DNA of 64,000 bases. Origin: Streptomyces alanosinicus. GTDB taxonomy: Bacteria > Actinomycetota > Actinomycetes > Streptomycetales > Streptomycetaceae. Below, piece by piece: positions 8,550 through 17,448 of this stretch; position 1 is the first letter of the stretch, and each line of letters begins with the position of its first letter. The notes under the pieces were generated by a model. It saw only the letters and a program-made list of their open reading frames with translations. It had not been told where the DNA came from and made no database searches. Where the stretch lies: assembly GCF_014650595.1 (NCBI RefSeq), contig NZ_BMVG01000001.1, positions 310,001 to 374,000 on the forward strand, written 5' to 3'. The position numbers were made by a program, and so were the translations under genes.

Positions 8550-9170
8550 CTACTTGATCAGGTAGATCGTGGCGAAAAGGCCGATCCAGACCACATCGAC
8601 GAAGTGCCAGTAGTAGGACACGACGATGGCGGCGGTCGCCTGCTCGTGAGTGAACCTCTTGGCCATGTAGGTGCGGCCGAGGACCAGCAGGAAGGCGATC
8701 AGACCGCCCGTCACGTGCAGGCCGTGGAAGCCGGTGGTCAGGTAGAACACCGAGCCGTACGGGTCGGAGGACAGCGAGATGCCGTCGTTCTTCACCAGCT
8801 CCGTGTACTCGTAGATCTGACCGCCGATGAAGATCGCACCCATGATGAAGGTGAGGATGAACCAGCCACGGAGCTTCTTCACATCACCGCGCTCGGCCGC
8901 GAACACGCCGAGCTGGCAGGTGAGCGAGGAGAGCACCAGGATCGTGGTGTTCGTCGCCGAGAAGGGCACATTGAGCGCCTCGGCCATGTGCTTCCAGTGC
9001 GCCGGACCCGTCACCGATCGCAGGGTGAAGTACATCGCGAAGAGGGCCGCGAAGAACATCAGCTCGGAACTCAGCCAGATGATGGTTCCGACACTGGTGA
9101 GGTTCGGCCGATTGACCGACGGGTGCGCGTGCCCGGTTTCTACTGTCGTTGCTGTCGCCACGACCGACAT
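8550..9170 (-). CDS. ctaE: Cytochrome c oxidase subunit III
   Basis: A 206-residue, five-helix membrane protein with the family signatures [30 protein letters not shown] and [15 protein letters not shown] near the C-terminus. It belongs to the aa3 oxidase whose other subunits (CtaC, CtaD, CtaF) are encoded about 2 kb away. The start codon is embedded in a perfect inverted repeat and no Shine-Dalgarno sits at normal spacing. The nearest purine run (GAGGGCGGG) is about 16 bases upstream. Expression may therefore be controlled at the start site. Confidence 0.96.
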   Translation of the reverse strand: MSVVATATTVETGHAHPSVNRPNLTSVGTIIWLSSELMFFAALFAMYFTLRSVTGPAHWKHMAEALNVPFSATNTTILVLSSLTCQLGVFAAERGDVKKLRGWFILTFIMGAIFIGGQIYEYTELVKNDGISLSSDPYGSVFYLTTGFHGLHVTGGLIAFLLVLGRTYMAKRFTHEQATAAIVVSYYWHFVDVVWIGLFATIYLIK

Positions 9171-9181
9171 TATGTCGGTCG
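9161..9181. promoter_or_regulatory. Perfect palindrome over the ctaE start codon
   Basis: CGACCGACAT (9161-9170) and ATGTCGGTCG (9172-9181) are exact inverted repeats around one base. The ctaE ATG is inside it, in the leftward reading. A second inverted repeat, CACTCCG/CGGAGTG (9195-9201 and 9214-9220), lies just upstream. It may act as a DNA operator or as an mRNA hairpin around the start codon. Confidence 0.6.
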
Positions 9182-9337
9182 CTTATCCCGCCCTCACTCC
9201 GGGGGGTGCCGTTCGGAGTGTTGCTACCCGCCGAACCGGTGTTGACGTGGTGTTCAGGGGGACTTCGACGGGAGTAACATCCGCCCCGAACGGCCCTGTA
9301 CTTCCCGTCCGTACGACGCTGACGTCCCGGAGGAACC

Positions 9338-9739
9338 ATGCAGCCGACCGCCACGGTGCTGGTCTACAGCGACGACTCCACCACCCGCGAGCAAGTACGG
9401 CTGGCCACCGGCCGTAAGCCGGCTCCTGACGCCCCTCTGGTCGAGTTCGTGGAGTGCGCGACGCCCGAGGCGGTGCTGCGGGAGCTGGGGCGCGGGGGCA
9501 TCGATGTGTGCGTGCTCGACGGCGAGGCCGTGCCGATGGGGGGCATGGGGGTGTGCCGGCAGATCAAGGACGAGGTGTTCAACTGCCCGCCGGTGCTGCT
9601 GCTGATGGGGCGGCCGCAGGATGCGTGGCTGGCCACGTGGAGCCGGGCCGACGCGGCGGTGACGCTGCCGGTGGATCCCGTGGAGTTCGCCTCGGCCCTT
9701 GCTTCGTTGCTCCGTCAGAAGAGGCTGCTGAGCGCCTGA
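9338..9739 (+). CDS. Receiver-like conserved protein of unknown function
   Basis: This 133-residue soluble protein has the alpha/beta pattern of a response-regulator receiver domain: TATVLVYSDDSTTREQV at the first strand and acidic pocket, IDVCVLDGEAVPMGGMG around the usual phosphoacceptor strand, and PPVLLLMGRPQDAWLATW. A DNA-binding domain is absent. D60-like Asp in VLDGE could be the phosphoacceptor, but the conserved Thr and Lys are not obvious, so it may be a pseudo-receiver. The start has a GGAGGAACC Shine-Dalgarno. It is divergent from ctaE and convergent with the L,D-transpeptidase. Its placement inside the respiratory cluster hints at a link to oxidase function, but this is inference. 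Confidence 0.75.
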   Translation: MQPTATVLVYSDDSTTREQVRLATGRKPAPDAPLVEFVECATPEAVLRELGRGGIDVCVLDGEAVPMGGMGVCRQIKDEVFNCPPVLLLMGRPQDAWLATWSRADAAVTLPVDPVEFASALASLLRQKRLLSA

Positions 9740-9745
9740 GAGCCC

Positions 9746-9772
9746 GGGGCGTGGGCTTCGTGCCCGCGCCCC
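9746..9772. terminator. Terminator between convergent genes
   Basis: GGGGCGTGGGC (9746-9756) and GCCCGCGCCCC (9762-9772) pair with one G-U wobble across TTCGT, between the receiver-like gene and the L,D-transpeptidase stop codon. Confidence 0.65.
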
Positions 9773-9774
9773 TG

Positions 9775-11037
9775 CTACAGCGCTGCCGGCTGGAGGCGTA
9801 CCTGGTTGGCCTCGGACGGTGTGTTCATCGCGTCGCCGGTCAGGGCGCTGCCCTTGCGCCACTTGTTCCAGTCGACGTTCCAGTCGCCGAAGCCGTTGCC
9901 GAAGGGTTCCATCGGGTCGCCCATGGAGTTGACCACCCTGACGATGTCGCCCTCGCGGACGGCGTTGAAGAACCACTCGGCGTTCGCCGTACTCATGCCG
10001 GTGCAGCCGTGGCTGACGTTCGCGGAGCCCTGTGAGCCCACGGACCAGGGCGCGGCATGGACGAACTCGCCCGACCAGGTCACCCGGGTGGCCCAGTAGA
10101 CCGGCAGGTCGTAGGAGTCGCGGGTGCCCGCGGCGATGCCGACCGTGGTGCTGCGCATGCGTACGAAGTACTGCTTGGCCAGGATGACCTTGACGCCGTT
10201 GCGGGTCTCGAAGCCGGGCTTGCCGGTGGTGACGGGCAGCGCCTTGATGGCCACGCCGTTCTTGAAGACCGTCATCCGGTGCGCCGCGGCGTCCGTGACG
10301 GCCTCCACCCGGTCGCCCGTGGTGATGGTCAGCGACTTGGACGGACCGCCCCACAGCCGGTCACCGATCTTGATGCCGTCCAGGTTGCTGTGCACCGTGA
10401 CGGTGGTGTGGGTGGGCCAGTACACCTTGGGCCGGTAGTGGAGCTCCTTGTCGTCCACCCAGTACCAGGAGCCCTGCACGGCCGGCGTGGACTGCACGCG
10501 CAGGGCGCTCTCCACGACGGCGCGCTCCGTCTTGTCCTTGACCTCCTGGTCCAGTTGGGCGGTGATGGGCTGACCCACGCCGTACTCGCCCGCGTCCGGC
10601 CCGAAGGTGACGTTCAGCCGCTTCTTGTTCGTGGGCCTGCTGGTGTCGAACGAGAGGACCTTGCGGCCGGGCGCGCCGTCGTCGTCCTCGGTGCTCACCG
10701 TGACCGTGTAGTGGTCGCCTGCGGCCAGCGGGGCGGTGCTGTGCCATCTGCTGCCGTCGGCGGCGAGTTCGCCCGCCACATAGCGCCCTGTGGAGTCCTG
10801 GGCGGTGACGTCGGTGATCCGGCCGTCATCGCTGTTGGCGGTGATCTCCAGAGGTTTGTCCGGGTCGGCCCGCTTGCCCGCGTCGGTGGGGGCGTTGAAC
10901 GAGATGACACCCGCCGCGTCGTACGGCTTGGCCGACAGGGGGTTGCCGTCCGAACCGCAGGCAGTGACGCCCGCGCCGAGAGCGGTCACCAACAGGGTGC
11001 AGCCGACGGCGGTGCGGGTTCGCGGTGTGTGGTTCAT
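9775..11037 (-). CDS. Lipoprotein L,D-transpeptidase (YkuD family)
   Basis: The 420-residue protein has a signal peptide ending in a lipobox (VTAC, C27), so it should be membrane-anchored outside the cell. Two Ig-like domains (about residues 45-250, with YVAGELAADGSRWHS and the VTFGPDAGEYGVGQPITAQ region) precede the YkuD catalytic domain, whose signature SHGCTGMS gives H343 and nucleophile C345. Such enzymes make 3-3 peptidoglycan cross-links, as LdtMt2 does in mycobacteria. It lies between ctaE-qcr and ctaCDF, transcribed in the same direction as both but probably separately, since a terminator follows and the gap to ctaF is large. Confidence 0.93.
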   Translation of the reverse strand: MNHTPRTRTAVGCTLLVTALGAGVTACGSDGNPLSAKPYDAAGVISFNAPTDAGKRADPDKPLEITANSDDGRITDVTAQDSTGRYVAGELAADGSRWHSTAPLAAGDHYTVTVSTEDDDGAPGRKVLSFDTSRPTNKKRLNVTFGPDAGEYGVGQPITAQLDQEVKDKTERAVVESALRVQSTPAVQGSWYWVDDKELHYRPKVYWPTHTTVTVHSNLDGIKIGDRLWGGPSKSLTITTGDRVEAVTDAAAHRMTVFKNGVAIKALPVTTGKPGFETRNGVKVILAKQYFVRMRSTTVGIAAGTRDSYDLPVYWATRVTWSGEFVHAAPWSVGSQGSANVSHGCTGMSTANAEWFFNAVREGDIVRVVNSMGDPMEPFGNGFGDWNVDWNKWRKGSALTGDAMNTPSEANQVRLQPAAL

Positions 11038-11156
11038 ACGATCACGCTATGAGGCGCAGACCTCACCAGCGCGGCAGGTAATCCGTTCGAGTGATCGACA
11101 CTACGGCACAAGGCCGACAGCGGATGGGTGACCGGCACGTGAGGTCACCCAAAAGG

Positions 11157-11198
11157 CCGGAAGCCCGGACCCTCCTGATGGAGTGTCCGGGCTTCCGG
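11157..11198 (-). terminator. Terminator of the ctaCDF operon
   Basis: CCGGAAGCCCGGAC (11157-11170) pairs with GTCCGGGCTTCCGG (11185-11198), and an inner CTCC/GGAG stem closes on TGAT. In the leftward transcript a CCTTTT run follows the stem, as expected for an intrinsic terminator after ctaF. Confidence 0.88.
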
Positions 11199-11214
11199 TG
11201 GGTGCTCTGGTGTG

Positions 11215-11613
11215 TTACTGGGTGCGGTTCTCACCGTGGTAGTACTCGAACACCCAGCCGAACAGGCCGACCACGATGAACGGGGCCGAGAAGTAGATCA
11301 GCCACCAGCCGACCGCGATGCTGAGGAAGGCGATCGCACCGCCGAAGCCCAGCATCAGCGGCTGCCAGCTGTGCGGGCTGAAGAAGCCCAGCTCGCCCGC
11401 GTCGTCCGCGACGTCGGCTTCCTTGTCGTCCTGGGCGCCCGCGTCGACCCGCCGGGCGGTGAAGCCCAGGTAGAAGCCGATCATGACGCTCAGGCCGAAG
11501 GCCAGGAAGAGCGCGGTGGTACCGGCCGGCTCCTTCGACCACACGCCATACACGATGGCCATGATCAGGATGAAGACGCTCAGCCAGATGAACATCCGAC
11601 CCTGGATCTTCAC
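11215..11613 (-). CDS. ctaF: Cytochrome c oxidase subunit IV, actinobacterial type
   Basis: A 132-residue protein with four membrane helices, matching the small actinobacterial fourth subunit of the aa3 oxidase. Visible segments are [38 protein letters not shown], a charged loop with [21 protein letters not shown], then [19 protein letters not shown] and [16 protein letters not shown]. Its ATG overlaps the ctaD stop by four bases. It completes the ctaC-ctaD-ctaF operon. Confidence 0.94.
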   Translation of the reverse strand: MKIQGRMFIWLSVFILIMAIVYGVWSKEPAGTTALFLAFGLSVMIGFYLGFTARRVDAGAQDDKEADVADDAGELGFFSPHSWQPLMLGFGGAIAFLSIAVGWWLIYFSAPFIVVGLFGWVFEYYHGENRTQ

Positions 11614-13343
11614 TTGCCGGCCTCCTTGCTGCCCGCGATGGCGGTGCCGTGACCGGCGTGCTCCAGCTGCTCGAGCGCGGCGATCTCAGGGTGGTGCAGG
11701 TCGAACGCCGGGGATTCGCTGCGGATCCGCGGCAGGGTGAGGAAGTTGTGCCGCGGCGGCGGGCAGGAGGTCGCCCACTCCAGGGAACGGCCGTAGCCCC
11801 ACGGGTCGTCGACGTTGACCGGCTTGCCGTACTTGGCCGTCTTCCACACGTTGTAGAGGAACGGCAGGATCGACAGGCCGAGCACGAACGAACCGATGGT
11901 CGACACCGTGTTCAGAGCGGTGAAGCCGTCGGCCGCCAGATAGTCGGCGTAACGCCGCGGCATGCCCTCGGCGCCCAGCCAGTGCTGGACCAGGAACGTG
12001 GTGTGGAAGCCGATGAACAGCGTCCAGAAGGTGATCTTGCCGAGGCGCTCGTCGAGCATCTTGCCCGTCATCTTCGGCCACCAGAAGTGGAATCCGGAGA
12101 ACATGGCGAAGACGACCGTACCGAAGACCACGTAGTGGAAGTGCGCCACCACGAAGTACGAGTCGGAGACGTGGAAGTCCATCGGCGGCGAGGCCAGGAT
12201 GACACCGGTCAGACCACCGAACGTGAAGGTGACCAGGAAGCCGGTCGCCCAGAGCATCGGTGTCTCGAAGGACAGCGAGCCCTTCCACATGGTGCCGATC
12301 CAGTTGAAGAACTTCACACCGGTCGGTACGGCGATCAGGAACGTCATGAAGGAGAAGAACGGCAGCAGCACACCGCCGGTGACGTACATGTGGTGGGCCC
12401 ACACCGTCACGGACAGACCGGCGATCGCGATGGTGGCCGCGATCAGGCCCATGTAGCCGAACATCGGCTTACGCGAGAAGACCGGGATGACCTCGGAGAT
12501 GATGCCGAAGAACGGTAGCGCGATGATGTACACCTCTGGATGGCCGAAGAACCAGAAGAGGTGTTGCCATAGCAAGGCTCCGCCGTTGGCGGCGTCGAAG
12601 ACATGGGCGCCGAACTTGCGGTCCGCCTCCAGGGCGAACAGCGCGGCCGCGAGGACCGGGAAGGCGAGCAGGACCAGCACGGCGGTCAGCAGCACGTTCC
12701 ACACGAAGATCGGCATGCGGAACATGGTCATGCCCGGGGCGCGCATGCAGATGATCGTGGTGATGAAGTTGACCGAGCCGAGGATGGTGCCGAAGCCGGA
12801 GAAGGCCAGACCCATGATCCACATGTCGGCGCCGACGCCCGGCGAGCGGACCGCGTCCGACAGCGGGGAGTAGGCGAACCAGCCGAAGTCGGCCGCGCCC
12901 TGCGGGGTGATGAAGCCGCCCACCGCGATGATCGAGCCGAACAGGTAGAGCCAGTAGGCGAACATGTTCAGCCGCGGGAACGCCACATCGGGCGCGCCGA
13001 TCTGCAGCGGCATGATCCAGTTGGTGAAGCCGGCGAACAGCGGCGTCGCGAACATCAGCAGCATGATCGTGCCGTGCATCGTGAACGCCTGGTTGAACTG
13101 CTCGTTCGACATGATCTGCAAGCCCGGCCGGGCCAGCTCGGCGCGCATCAGCAGCGCCATCACGCCACCGATCAGGAAGAACGCGAACGAGGTGACCAGA
13201 TAGAGCGTGCCGATCGTCTTGTGGTCGGTGGTCGTCAGCCACTTCACCACGACATTGCCGGGCTGCTTGCGCCTGACCGGCTGCTCGTCCGCGTACAAGC
13301 CTTCAGCAGCCGCGGCACCCTGGGGTTCGTTGAGGATGCTCAC
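11610..13343 (-). CDS. ctaD: Cytochrome c oxidase subunit I
   Basis: This is the heme a / heme a3-CuB catalytic subunit, 577 residues with about twelve helices. Signatures include [12 protein letters not shown] near the N-terminus, [17 protein letters not shown] (heme a ligand), [17 protein letters not shown] (CuB histidine and cross-linked tyrosine), [10 protein letters not shown] (CuB pair) and [11 protein letters not shown] (heme ligands). The chosen GTG start, reading SILNEPQG, overlaps the ctaC stop as GTGA. A longer 635-codon frame runs into ctaC and is not credible. The gene lies between and overlaps ctaC and ctaF. Confidence 0.96.
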   Translation of the reverse strand: MSILNEPQGAAAAEGLYADEQPVRRKQPGNVVVKWLTTTDHKTIGTLYLVTSFAFFLIGGVMALLMRAELARPGLQIMSNEQFNQAFTMHGTIMLLMFATPLFAGFTNWIMPLQIGAPDVAFPRLNMFAYWLYLFGSIIAVGGFITPQGAADFGWFAYSPLSDAVRSPGVGADMWIMGLAFSGFGTILGSVNFITTIICMRAPGMTMFRMPIFVWNVLLTAVLVLLAFPVLAAALFALEADRKFGAHVFDAANGGALLWQHLFWFFGHPEVYIIALPFFGIISEVIPVFSRKPMFGYMGLIAATIAIAGLSVTVWAHHMYVTGGVLLPFFSFMTFLIAVPTGVKFFNWIGTMWKGSLSFETPMLWATGFLVTFTFGGLTGVILASPPMDFHVSDSYFVVAHFHYVVFGTVVFAMFSGFHFWWPKMTGKMLDERLGKITFWTLFIGFHTTFLVQHWLGAEGMPRRYADYLAADGFTALNTVSTIGSFVLGLSILPFLYNVWKTAKYGKPVNVDDPWGYGRSLEWATSCPPPRHNFLTLPRIRSESPAFDLHHPEIAALEQLEHAGHGTAIAGSKEAGK

Positions 13344-14299
13344 AGGTTGTTCGTCTCCCGGTTCTTCTCGTGGCTCGTCTGCGCGATGCCGGCGGGAATG
13401 TAACCGGTCTGCCCCTTCTTGGCGAGGTCCTTGAGGTGCTGCTCGTACCGCTCGGGGGAGACGACCTTCACGTTGAACAGCATCCGGGAGTGGTCGACGC
13501 CGCAGAGCTCGGCACACTTGCCGAGGAAGGTGCCCTCCTGGTTGGGGGTCACCTGGAAAGAGTTGGTGTGGCCCGGGATGACGTCCATCTTCATCAGGAA
13601 CGGCACCACCCAGAAGGAGTGGATGACGTCACGCGAGGTGAGGACGAAGCGGACCGTCTTGCCCTTGGGGAGCCAGAGCGTCGGACCGGGGTTGCCCGTC
13701 TGCGGGTTCCGCGTGGCGGGAGTGCCGGCGTCGTAGACACCGCCGGCGTTCGCCGGGAAGTCCTTCTTGAACCGGTCCGGAATGGCGTCCAGGTTCTTGT
13801 CGGTCTTCGCGTCGCCGGGGACACCGGGGACGTTCTCGACGTAGTTGAAGCCCCAGCTCCACTGGTAGCCGACCACGTTCACCGTGAGGTCCGGCTTCTT
13901 GGAGAGGTCCAGGAGCTTCGACTCGTCCCGGGCCGTGAAGTAGAAGAGCACCGAGATGATGATGATCGGGACCACCGTGTACAGGGCCTCGATCGGCATG
14001 TTGTACCGGGTCTGCGGAGGTACCTCGACCTTGGTGCGGCTGCGCCGGTGGAAGAAAGCACTCCACAGGATCAGGCCCCACACCAGCACGCCGGTGGCCA
14101 GTGCGGCAGCCCAGGAGCCCTGCCACAGGGAGAGGATCCGCGGAGCCTCTTCCGTGGTCGGGGTGGGCATGCCAAGGCGGGGGAAGTCCTTGTATGTGCA
14201 ACCGGTAGCGGTCGCCAGGACCAGGCCCGCGGTCAGTGCCTGCAGCAGCTTCCGCCGCATCGGGCGCCGCGGCGAGCGGTCGGAGCCGTTGGGACTCAC
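13340..14299 (-). CDS. ctaC: Cytochrome c oxidase subunit II
   Basis: This 319-residue subunit carries the CuA electron-entry site. It has a signal peptide ending in a likely lipobox (ATGC, cysteine near residue 33), two membrane helices ([18 protein letters not shown] and [17 protein letters not shown]), and a periplasmic cupredoxin domain. CuA ligands sit in [12 protein letters not shown] plus the histidine of [17 protein letters not shown] is the aromatic electron-entry patch. The GTG start ([12 protein letters not shown]) has GGGAAGG about eight bases upstream. A longer frame to 14446 lacks support. It leads the ctaC-ctaD-ctaF operon. Confidence 0.95.
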   Translation of the reverse strand: MSPNGSDRSPRRPMRRKLLQALTAGLVLATATGCTYKDFPRLGMPTPTTEEAPRILSLWQGSWAAALATGVLVWGLILWSAFFHRRSRTKVEVPPQTRYNMPIEALYTVVPIIIISVLFYFTARDESKLLDLSKKPDLTVNVVGYQWSWGFNYVENVPGVPGDAKTDKNLDAIPDRFKKDFPANAGGVYDAGTPATRNPQTGNPGPTLWLPKGKTVRFVLTSRDVIHSFWVVPFLMKMDVIPGHTNSFQVTPNQEGTFLGKCAELCGVDHSRMLFNVKVVSPERYEQHLKDLAKKGQTGYIPAGIAQTSHEKNRETNNL

Positions 14300-14601
14300 G
14301 TAGCGCCTTCCCGAGAGTCTCGCCCGCGCGGTCGGCTGCGGCCTTCTCGCTGGTCGGTCGCCGCCCTGCGGCGGGCAGGGGTTTGGATGTTTATGCGGAC
14401 CAAACCCTAGCCGACGCTCTCCGAGGGTTCGCGGGGAGGGGGGCATACGCGCCGCCGGTCACTCCGAAGGGTTTGGATCGGGCGCCCAACAGCTCGGGTT
14501 GTCGCGGTTCGGCATGGCGGGTGCGGCTCGCGTCGTGGCTGGTCGCGCCGTTCCCCGCGCCCCTGAGGTGGTGCGGCCGACGCACGTTCTACCGTTGCTG
14601 T
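14300..14601. other. Divergent intergenic region with GGGTTTGG repeats
   Basis: This 302-base gap between ctaC and the desulfurase-TusA gene must hold both promoters. GGGTTTGG (14379-14386) faces CCAAACCC (14400-14407), an 8-bp perfect inverted repeat with 13 bases between, including an A/T-rich ATGTTTATG. A third copy of GGGTTTGG lies at 14469-14476. A Streptomyces-type intergenic repeat lies at 14537-14564. I cannot assign exact -35/-10 boxes with confidence. Confidence 0.6.
14537..14564 (+). repeat. Short intergenic repeat, copy 1
   Basis: The 28 bases beginning GGCTGGTCGCGC and ending CGCGCCCCT recur at 42337-42364 with one difference (C for A at position 13). From memory this sequence is scattered through intergenic regions of many Streptomyces genomes. 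Function unknown. Confidence 0.7.
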
Positions 14602-15978
14602 GTGTCCTACTTTGACGCTGCGTCCGCCGTTCCCCTGCATCCCGTCGCCCGTCAGGCCTTCTTGGCCGCCCTGGATGAGGGGTGGGCGGACCCCGCTCGC
14701 CTCTACCGGGAAGGGCGCAGGGCGCGGATGCTGCTCGATGCCGCTCGGGAGGCGGTTGCCGAGGCGGTCGGCTGCCGGGGGGACGAGGTGGTGTTCACGT
14801 CGTCCGGGACGCGGGCCGTACACAGCGGAATCGGGGGCGCGTTGGCCGGACGGCGGCGGGTGGGGCGCCACCTGGTCGTGTCGGCGGTCGAACACTCCTC
14901 CGTACTCCATTCGGCACAGGTGTGCGAGGCGGACGGCGGGACGGTGGACCGGGTGCCGGTCGACCGGGCGGGTTCCGTGGACCCGTCGGCCTACGCGGCC
15001 GCCCTCCGGCCGGACACCGCGCTGGCGTGTCTGCAGTCGGCCAACCACGAGGTGGGGACCGTGCAACCGGTGGCCGAGACGGCGGAGGTGTGCCGGGCCG
15101 CCGGGGTCCCGCTGCTGGTGGACGCGGCGCAGTCGCTCGGGTGGGGGCCGGTCGAGGGCGCCTGGTCACTGCTGACGGCCAGCGCGCACAAGTGGGGCGG
15201 GCCGCCCGGGGTCGGGCTGCTCGTCGTACGCAAGGGGGTGCGGTTCGCCGTCCAAGGCCCGGCCGACGAGCGGGAGTCGGGGCGGGCGGCCGGGTTCGAG
15301 AACATTCCGGCCATCGTGGCGGCCGTCGCCTCGCTGCGCGCGGTGCGGGCCGAGGCGGCCCAGGAGGCGGTACGGCTGAGGGAGCTGACGGAGCGGATCC
15401 GGACCCGGGTGCCGGAGCTGGTGCCGGAGGTGGAGGTCGTCGGGGACGCCGAGCGGCGACTGCCCGGAATCGTCACCTTCTCCTGTCTGTACGTCGACGG
15501 CGAGGCGCTGCTGCACGCCCTGGACCGCGAGGGCTTCTCGGTGTCCTCCGGTTCCTCCTGCACGAGCAGCACGCTGACGCCCAGCCATGTGCTGAAGGCG
15601 ATGGGCGTGCTGAGCGAGGGCAATGTACGGGTGTCCCTGCCGGCGGGGGCGGCCGAGGAGGACGTGGAGCGGTTCCTGACCGTGCTGCCGGGCGCCGTGG
15701 CAGGTGTCCGGGAGACCCTGGGCGCACCGGCCCCCGAGACCGCCGTGCAGGCCGGGGAACTCGTCGTCGACTCCCTCGGCAAGCGCTGCCCGATCCCGGT
15801 CATCGAGCTGGCCAAGGTGTTCGGCGAGGTGCCGGTCGGGGGGACCGTACGGGTCCTGTCCGACGACGAGGCGGCCCGGCTGGACATCCCGGCGTGGTGC
15901 GAGATGCGGGGGCAGGAGTACGTGGGCGAGGAGCCGGCGGAGAGGGGGACGGCGTACGTGGTACGCCGGGTCAGCTGA
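14602..15978 (+). CDS. Cysteine desulfurase fused to a TusA/SirA sulfur-carrier domain
   Basis: Residues 1 to about 375 are an IscS/NifS-type desulfurase: VEHSS and DAAQSLGWGP contact PLP, K197 in SAHKWGG is the Schiff-base lysine, and C320 in SSGSSCTSS is the persulfide cysteine. Residues about 386-458 form a TusA domain with the sulfur-relay motif CPIP (396-399). In most bacteria these two are separate proteins, the desulfurase handing sulfur to TusA; here the relay is built into one chain. The start is GTG, giving MSYFDAASAVPLHP, the usual desulfurase N-terminus. A frame extending to 14236 is overlong. It is divergent from ctaC. The acceptor could be molybdopterin, tRNA or Fe-S assembly. 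Confidence 0.9.
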   Translation: MSYFDAASAVPLHPVARQAFLAALDEGWADPARLYREGRRARMLLDAAREAVAEAVGCRGDEVVFTSSGTRAVHSGIGGALAGRRRVGRHLVVSAVEHSSVLHSAQVCEADGGTVDRVPVDRAGSVDPSAYAAALRPDTALACLQSANHEVGTVQPVAETAEVCRAAGVPLLVDAAQSLGWGPVEGAWSLLTASAHKWGGPPGVGLLVVRKGVRFAVQGPADERESGRAAGFENIPAIVAAVASLRAVRAEAAQEAVRLRELTERIRTRVPELVPEVEVVGDAERRLPGIVTFSCLYVDGEALLHALDREGFSVSSGSSCTSSTLTPSHVLKAMGVLSEGNVRVSLPAGAAEEDVERFLTVLPGAVAGVRETLGAPAPETAVQAGELVVDSLGKRCPIPVIELAKVFGEVPVGGTVRVLSDDEAARLDIPAWCEMRGQEYVGEEPAERGTAYVVRRVS

Positions 15979-16011
15979 GGGGGGGTCCGGGGGCGCAGCC
16001 CCCGGCCCCCC
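15979..16011. terminator. Strong hairpin between convergent genes
   Basis: A G-run arm ending CCGGGGGC (to 15994) pairs across GCA with GCCCCCGG and a C-run (15998-16011), with one bulged T. It lies between the stop codons of the desulfurase-TusA gene and the kinase gene. The sequence resembles a GGGTCCGGGGGC-type hairpin that is very common between Streptomyces genes. Confidence 0.8.
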
Positions 16012-16017
16012 GCCTCC

Positions 16018-16992
16018 TCAGCCCAGGTGAGCCTGGACTTCCTCGCCGGCCTCGTCCCCGTACGCCTTCACGAACCGCTCCATGAAGTGCGCCCGCCGCA
16101 ACCGGTACTCCTGCGTCCCCACGGTCTCGATGACGAGCGTCGCCAGCATGCAGCCCACCTGGGCGGCGCGCTCCAGCGAGACACCCCAGGCCAGTCCCGA
16201 CAGGAACCCGGCGCGGAAGGCGTCGCCGACACCCGTGGGCTCGGCCTTGCGCTCCTCCTCGGGGCAGCCGACCTCGATGGGGTCCTCGCCGACCCGCTCG
16301 ATCCGTACGCCGCGCGAGCCGAGCGTGGTGACGCGGTGGCCGACCTTGGCCAGGATCTCGGCGTCGGTCCAGCCGGTCTTGGTCTCGATGAGGCCCTTCT
16401 CGTACTCGTTGGAGAACAGGTAGGTCGCCCCGTCCAGCAGGACGCGGATCTCGTCGCCGTCCATCCGGGCGATCTGCTGGGAGAAGTCGGCGGCGAAGGG
16501 GATCCCCCGGGAGCGGCACTCCTCCGTGTGGCGGAGCATGCCCTCGGGGTCGTCGGCGCCGATGAGGACCAGGTCGAGGCCGCCCACGCGGTCGGCGACG
16601 GTCTTCAGCTCGATGAGGCGGGCCTCGCTCATCGCACCGGTGTAGAAGGAGCCGATCTGGTTGTGGTCGGCGTCGGTCGTGCACACGAAGCGTGCGGTGT
16701 GCAGGGTCTCGGAGATGCGGACCGACTCGGTGTCCACGCCGTGCCGGTCGAGCCAGGCGCGGTACTCGTCGAAGTCGAAGCCGGCGGCGCCGACCAGGAT
16801 CGGCTGGGTGCCGAGCTGGCCCATGCCGAAGGCGATGTTGGCGCCGACACCGCCCCGGCGCACGTCGAGGTTGTCGACCAGGAAGGAGAGCGAAACCGTG
16901 TGCAGCTGGTCCGCGACGAGCTGGTCGGCGAACCGGCCAGGGAAGGTCATGAGGTGGTCGGTGGCGATGGAGCCGGTGACTGCGATGCGCAC
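16018..16992 (-). CDS. PfkB-family carbohydrate kinase, adenosine-kinase-like
   Basis: A 324-residue ribokinase-family enzyme. RGGVGANIAFGMGQLG (46-61) is the first PfkB signature and substrate-binding region. GVGDAFRAGF (254-263) is the second, with D257 as catalytic base and the GVGD anion hole. Overall it resembles the actinobacterial PfkB kinases shown in Mycobacterium tuberculosis (Rv2202c) to be adenosine kinases, so adenosine salvage is the best guess; another sugar or nucleoside substrate is possible. It is convergent with the desulfurase-TusA gene and divergent from the small ORF at 17129. Confidence 0.88.
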   Translation of the reverse strand: MRIAVTGSIATDHLMTFPGRFADQLVADQLHTVSLSFLVDNLDVRRGGVGANIAFGMGQLGTQPILVGAAGFDFDEYRAWLDRHGVDTESVRISETLHTARFVCTTDADHNQIGSFYTGAMSEARLIELKTVADRVGGLDLVLIGADDPEGMLRHTEECRSRGIPFAADFSQQIARMDGDEIRVLLDGATYLFSNEYEKGLIETKTGWTDAEILAKVGHRVTTLGSRGVRIERVGEDPIEVGCPEEERKAEPTGVGDAFRAGFLSGLAWGVSLERAAQVGCMLATLVIETVGTQEYRLRRAHFMERFVKAYGDEAGEEVQAHLG

Positions 16993-17128
16993 GACGGGAA
17001 ATCTCCTGCGGAGACGGGAGGGCGGGTTGACAGTTCACGCTACCCGGTCGGCGGCCGGCGCTGTAGGCGGCGAAACTACCCGATAGTAGATCTTTCTTCG
17101 CGGCCCGGTGCAGGCCTACGGTGCGGTC

Positions 17129-17338
17129 ATGACGAACATCGGATTCCGCTCCACCGCCCCGGCCGACATCGAGGGCGACCTCGCCGTACTGCGCGGTGAC
17201 TGTGCCCGGATGGCTCCGCACTGGTCGGTTCCGAAGCATGCCGGGTCCCGGCCGGTGCCGCCGTCCCGGATCCACGGCGTGACCGTGCCGGCCACGTCCG
17301 CGCGACTGCTGGACGCGATGTCGGACTACGGGGACTGA
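17129..17338 (+). CDS. Small hypothetical protein
   Basis: A 69-residue ORF from an ATG, reading MTNIGFRSTAPADIEGDL and ending in MSDYGD. It has no membrane segment, signal or recognised motif. It is neutral to slightly acidic with HWSVPKHAGSRPVPPSRIHG in the middle. The Shine-Dalgarno is weak. Codon use fits a real gene and it fills an otherwise empty gap, but I cannot assign a function. Confidence 0.45.
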   Translation: MTNIGFRSTAPADIEGDLAVLRGDCARMAPHWSVPKHAGSRPVPPSRIHGVTVPATSARLLDAMSDYGD

Positions 17339-17448
17339 CGCGCCGGGCGCGTCGCGCCGGGCACCCGGGAACCGCACGCTCCCCTCCCGCGTCCCATCGC
17401 CGTCCCCCACGCAGGGGATGCGGGATACGACCAGCGAGGAGCGATGCG

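Noticed and set aside
13340..14446. Longer start for ctaC (368 codons), and 635 codons for ctaD
   Set aside because: The extensions lack Shine-Dalgarno sites, are Arg/Pro-rich and non-homologous, and in ctaD's case overlap ctaC by about 175 bases. Internal GTG starts fit the family length and the overlap pattern.
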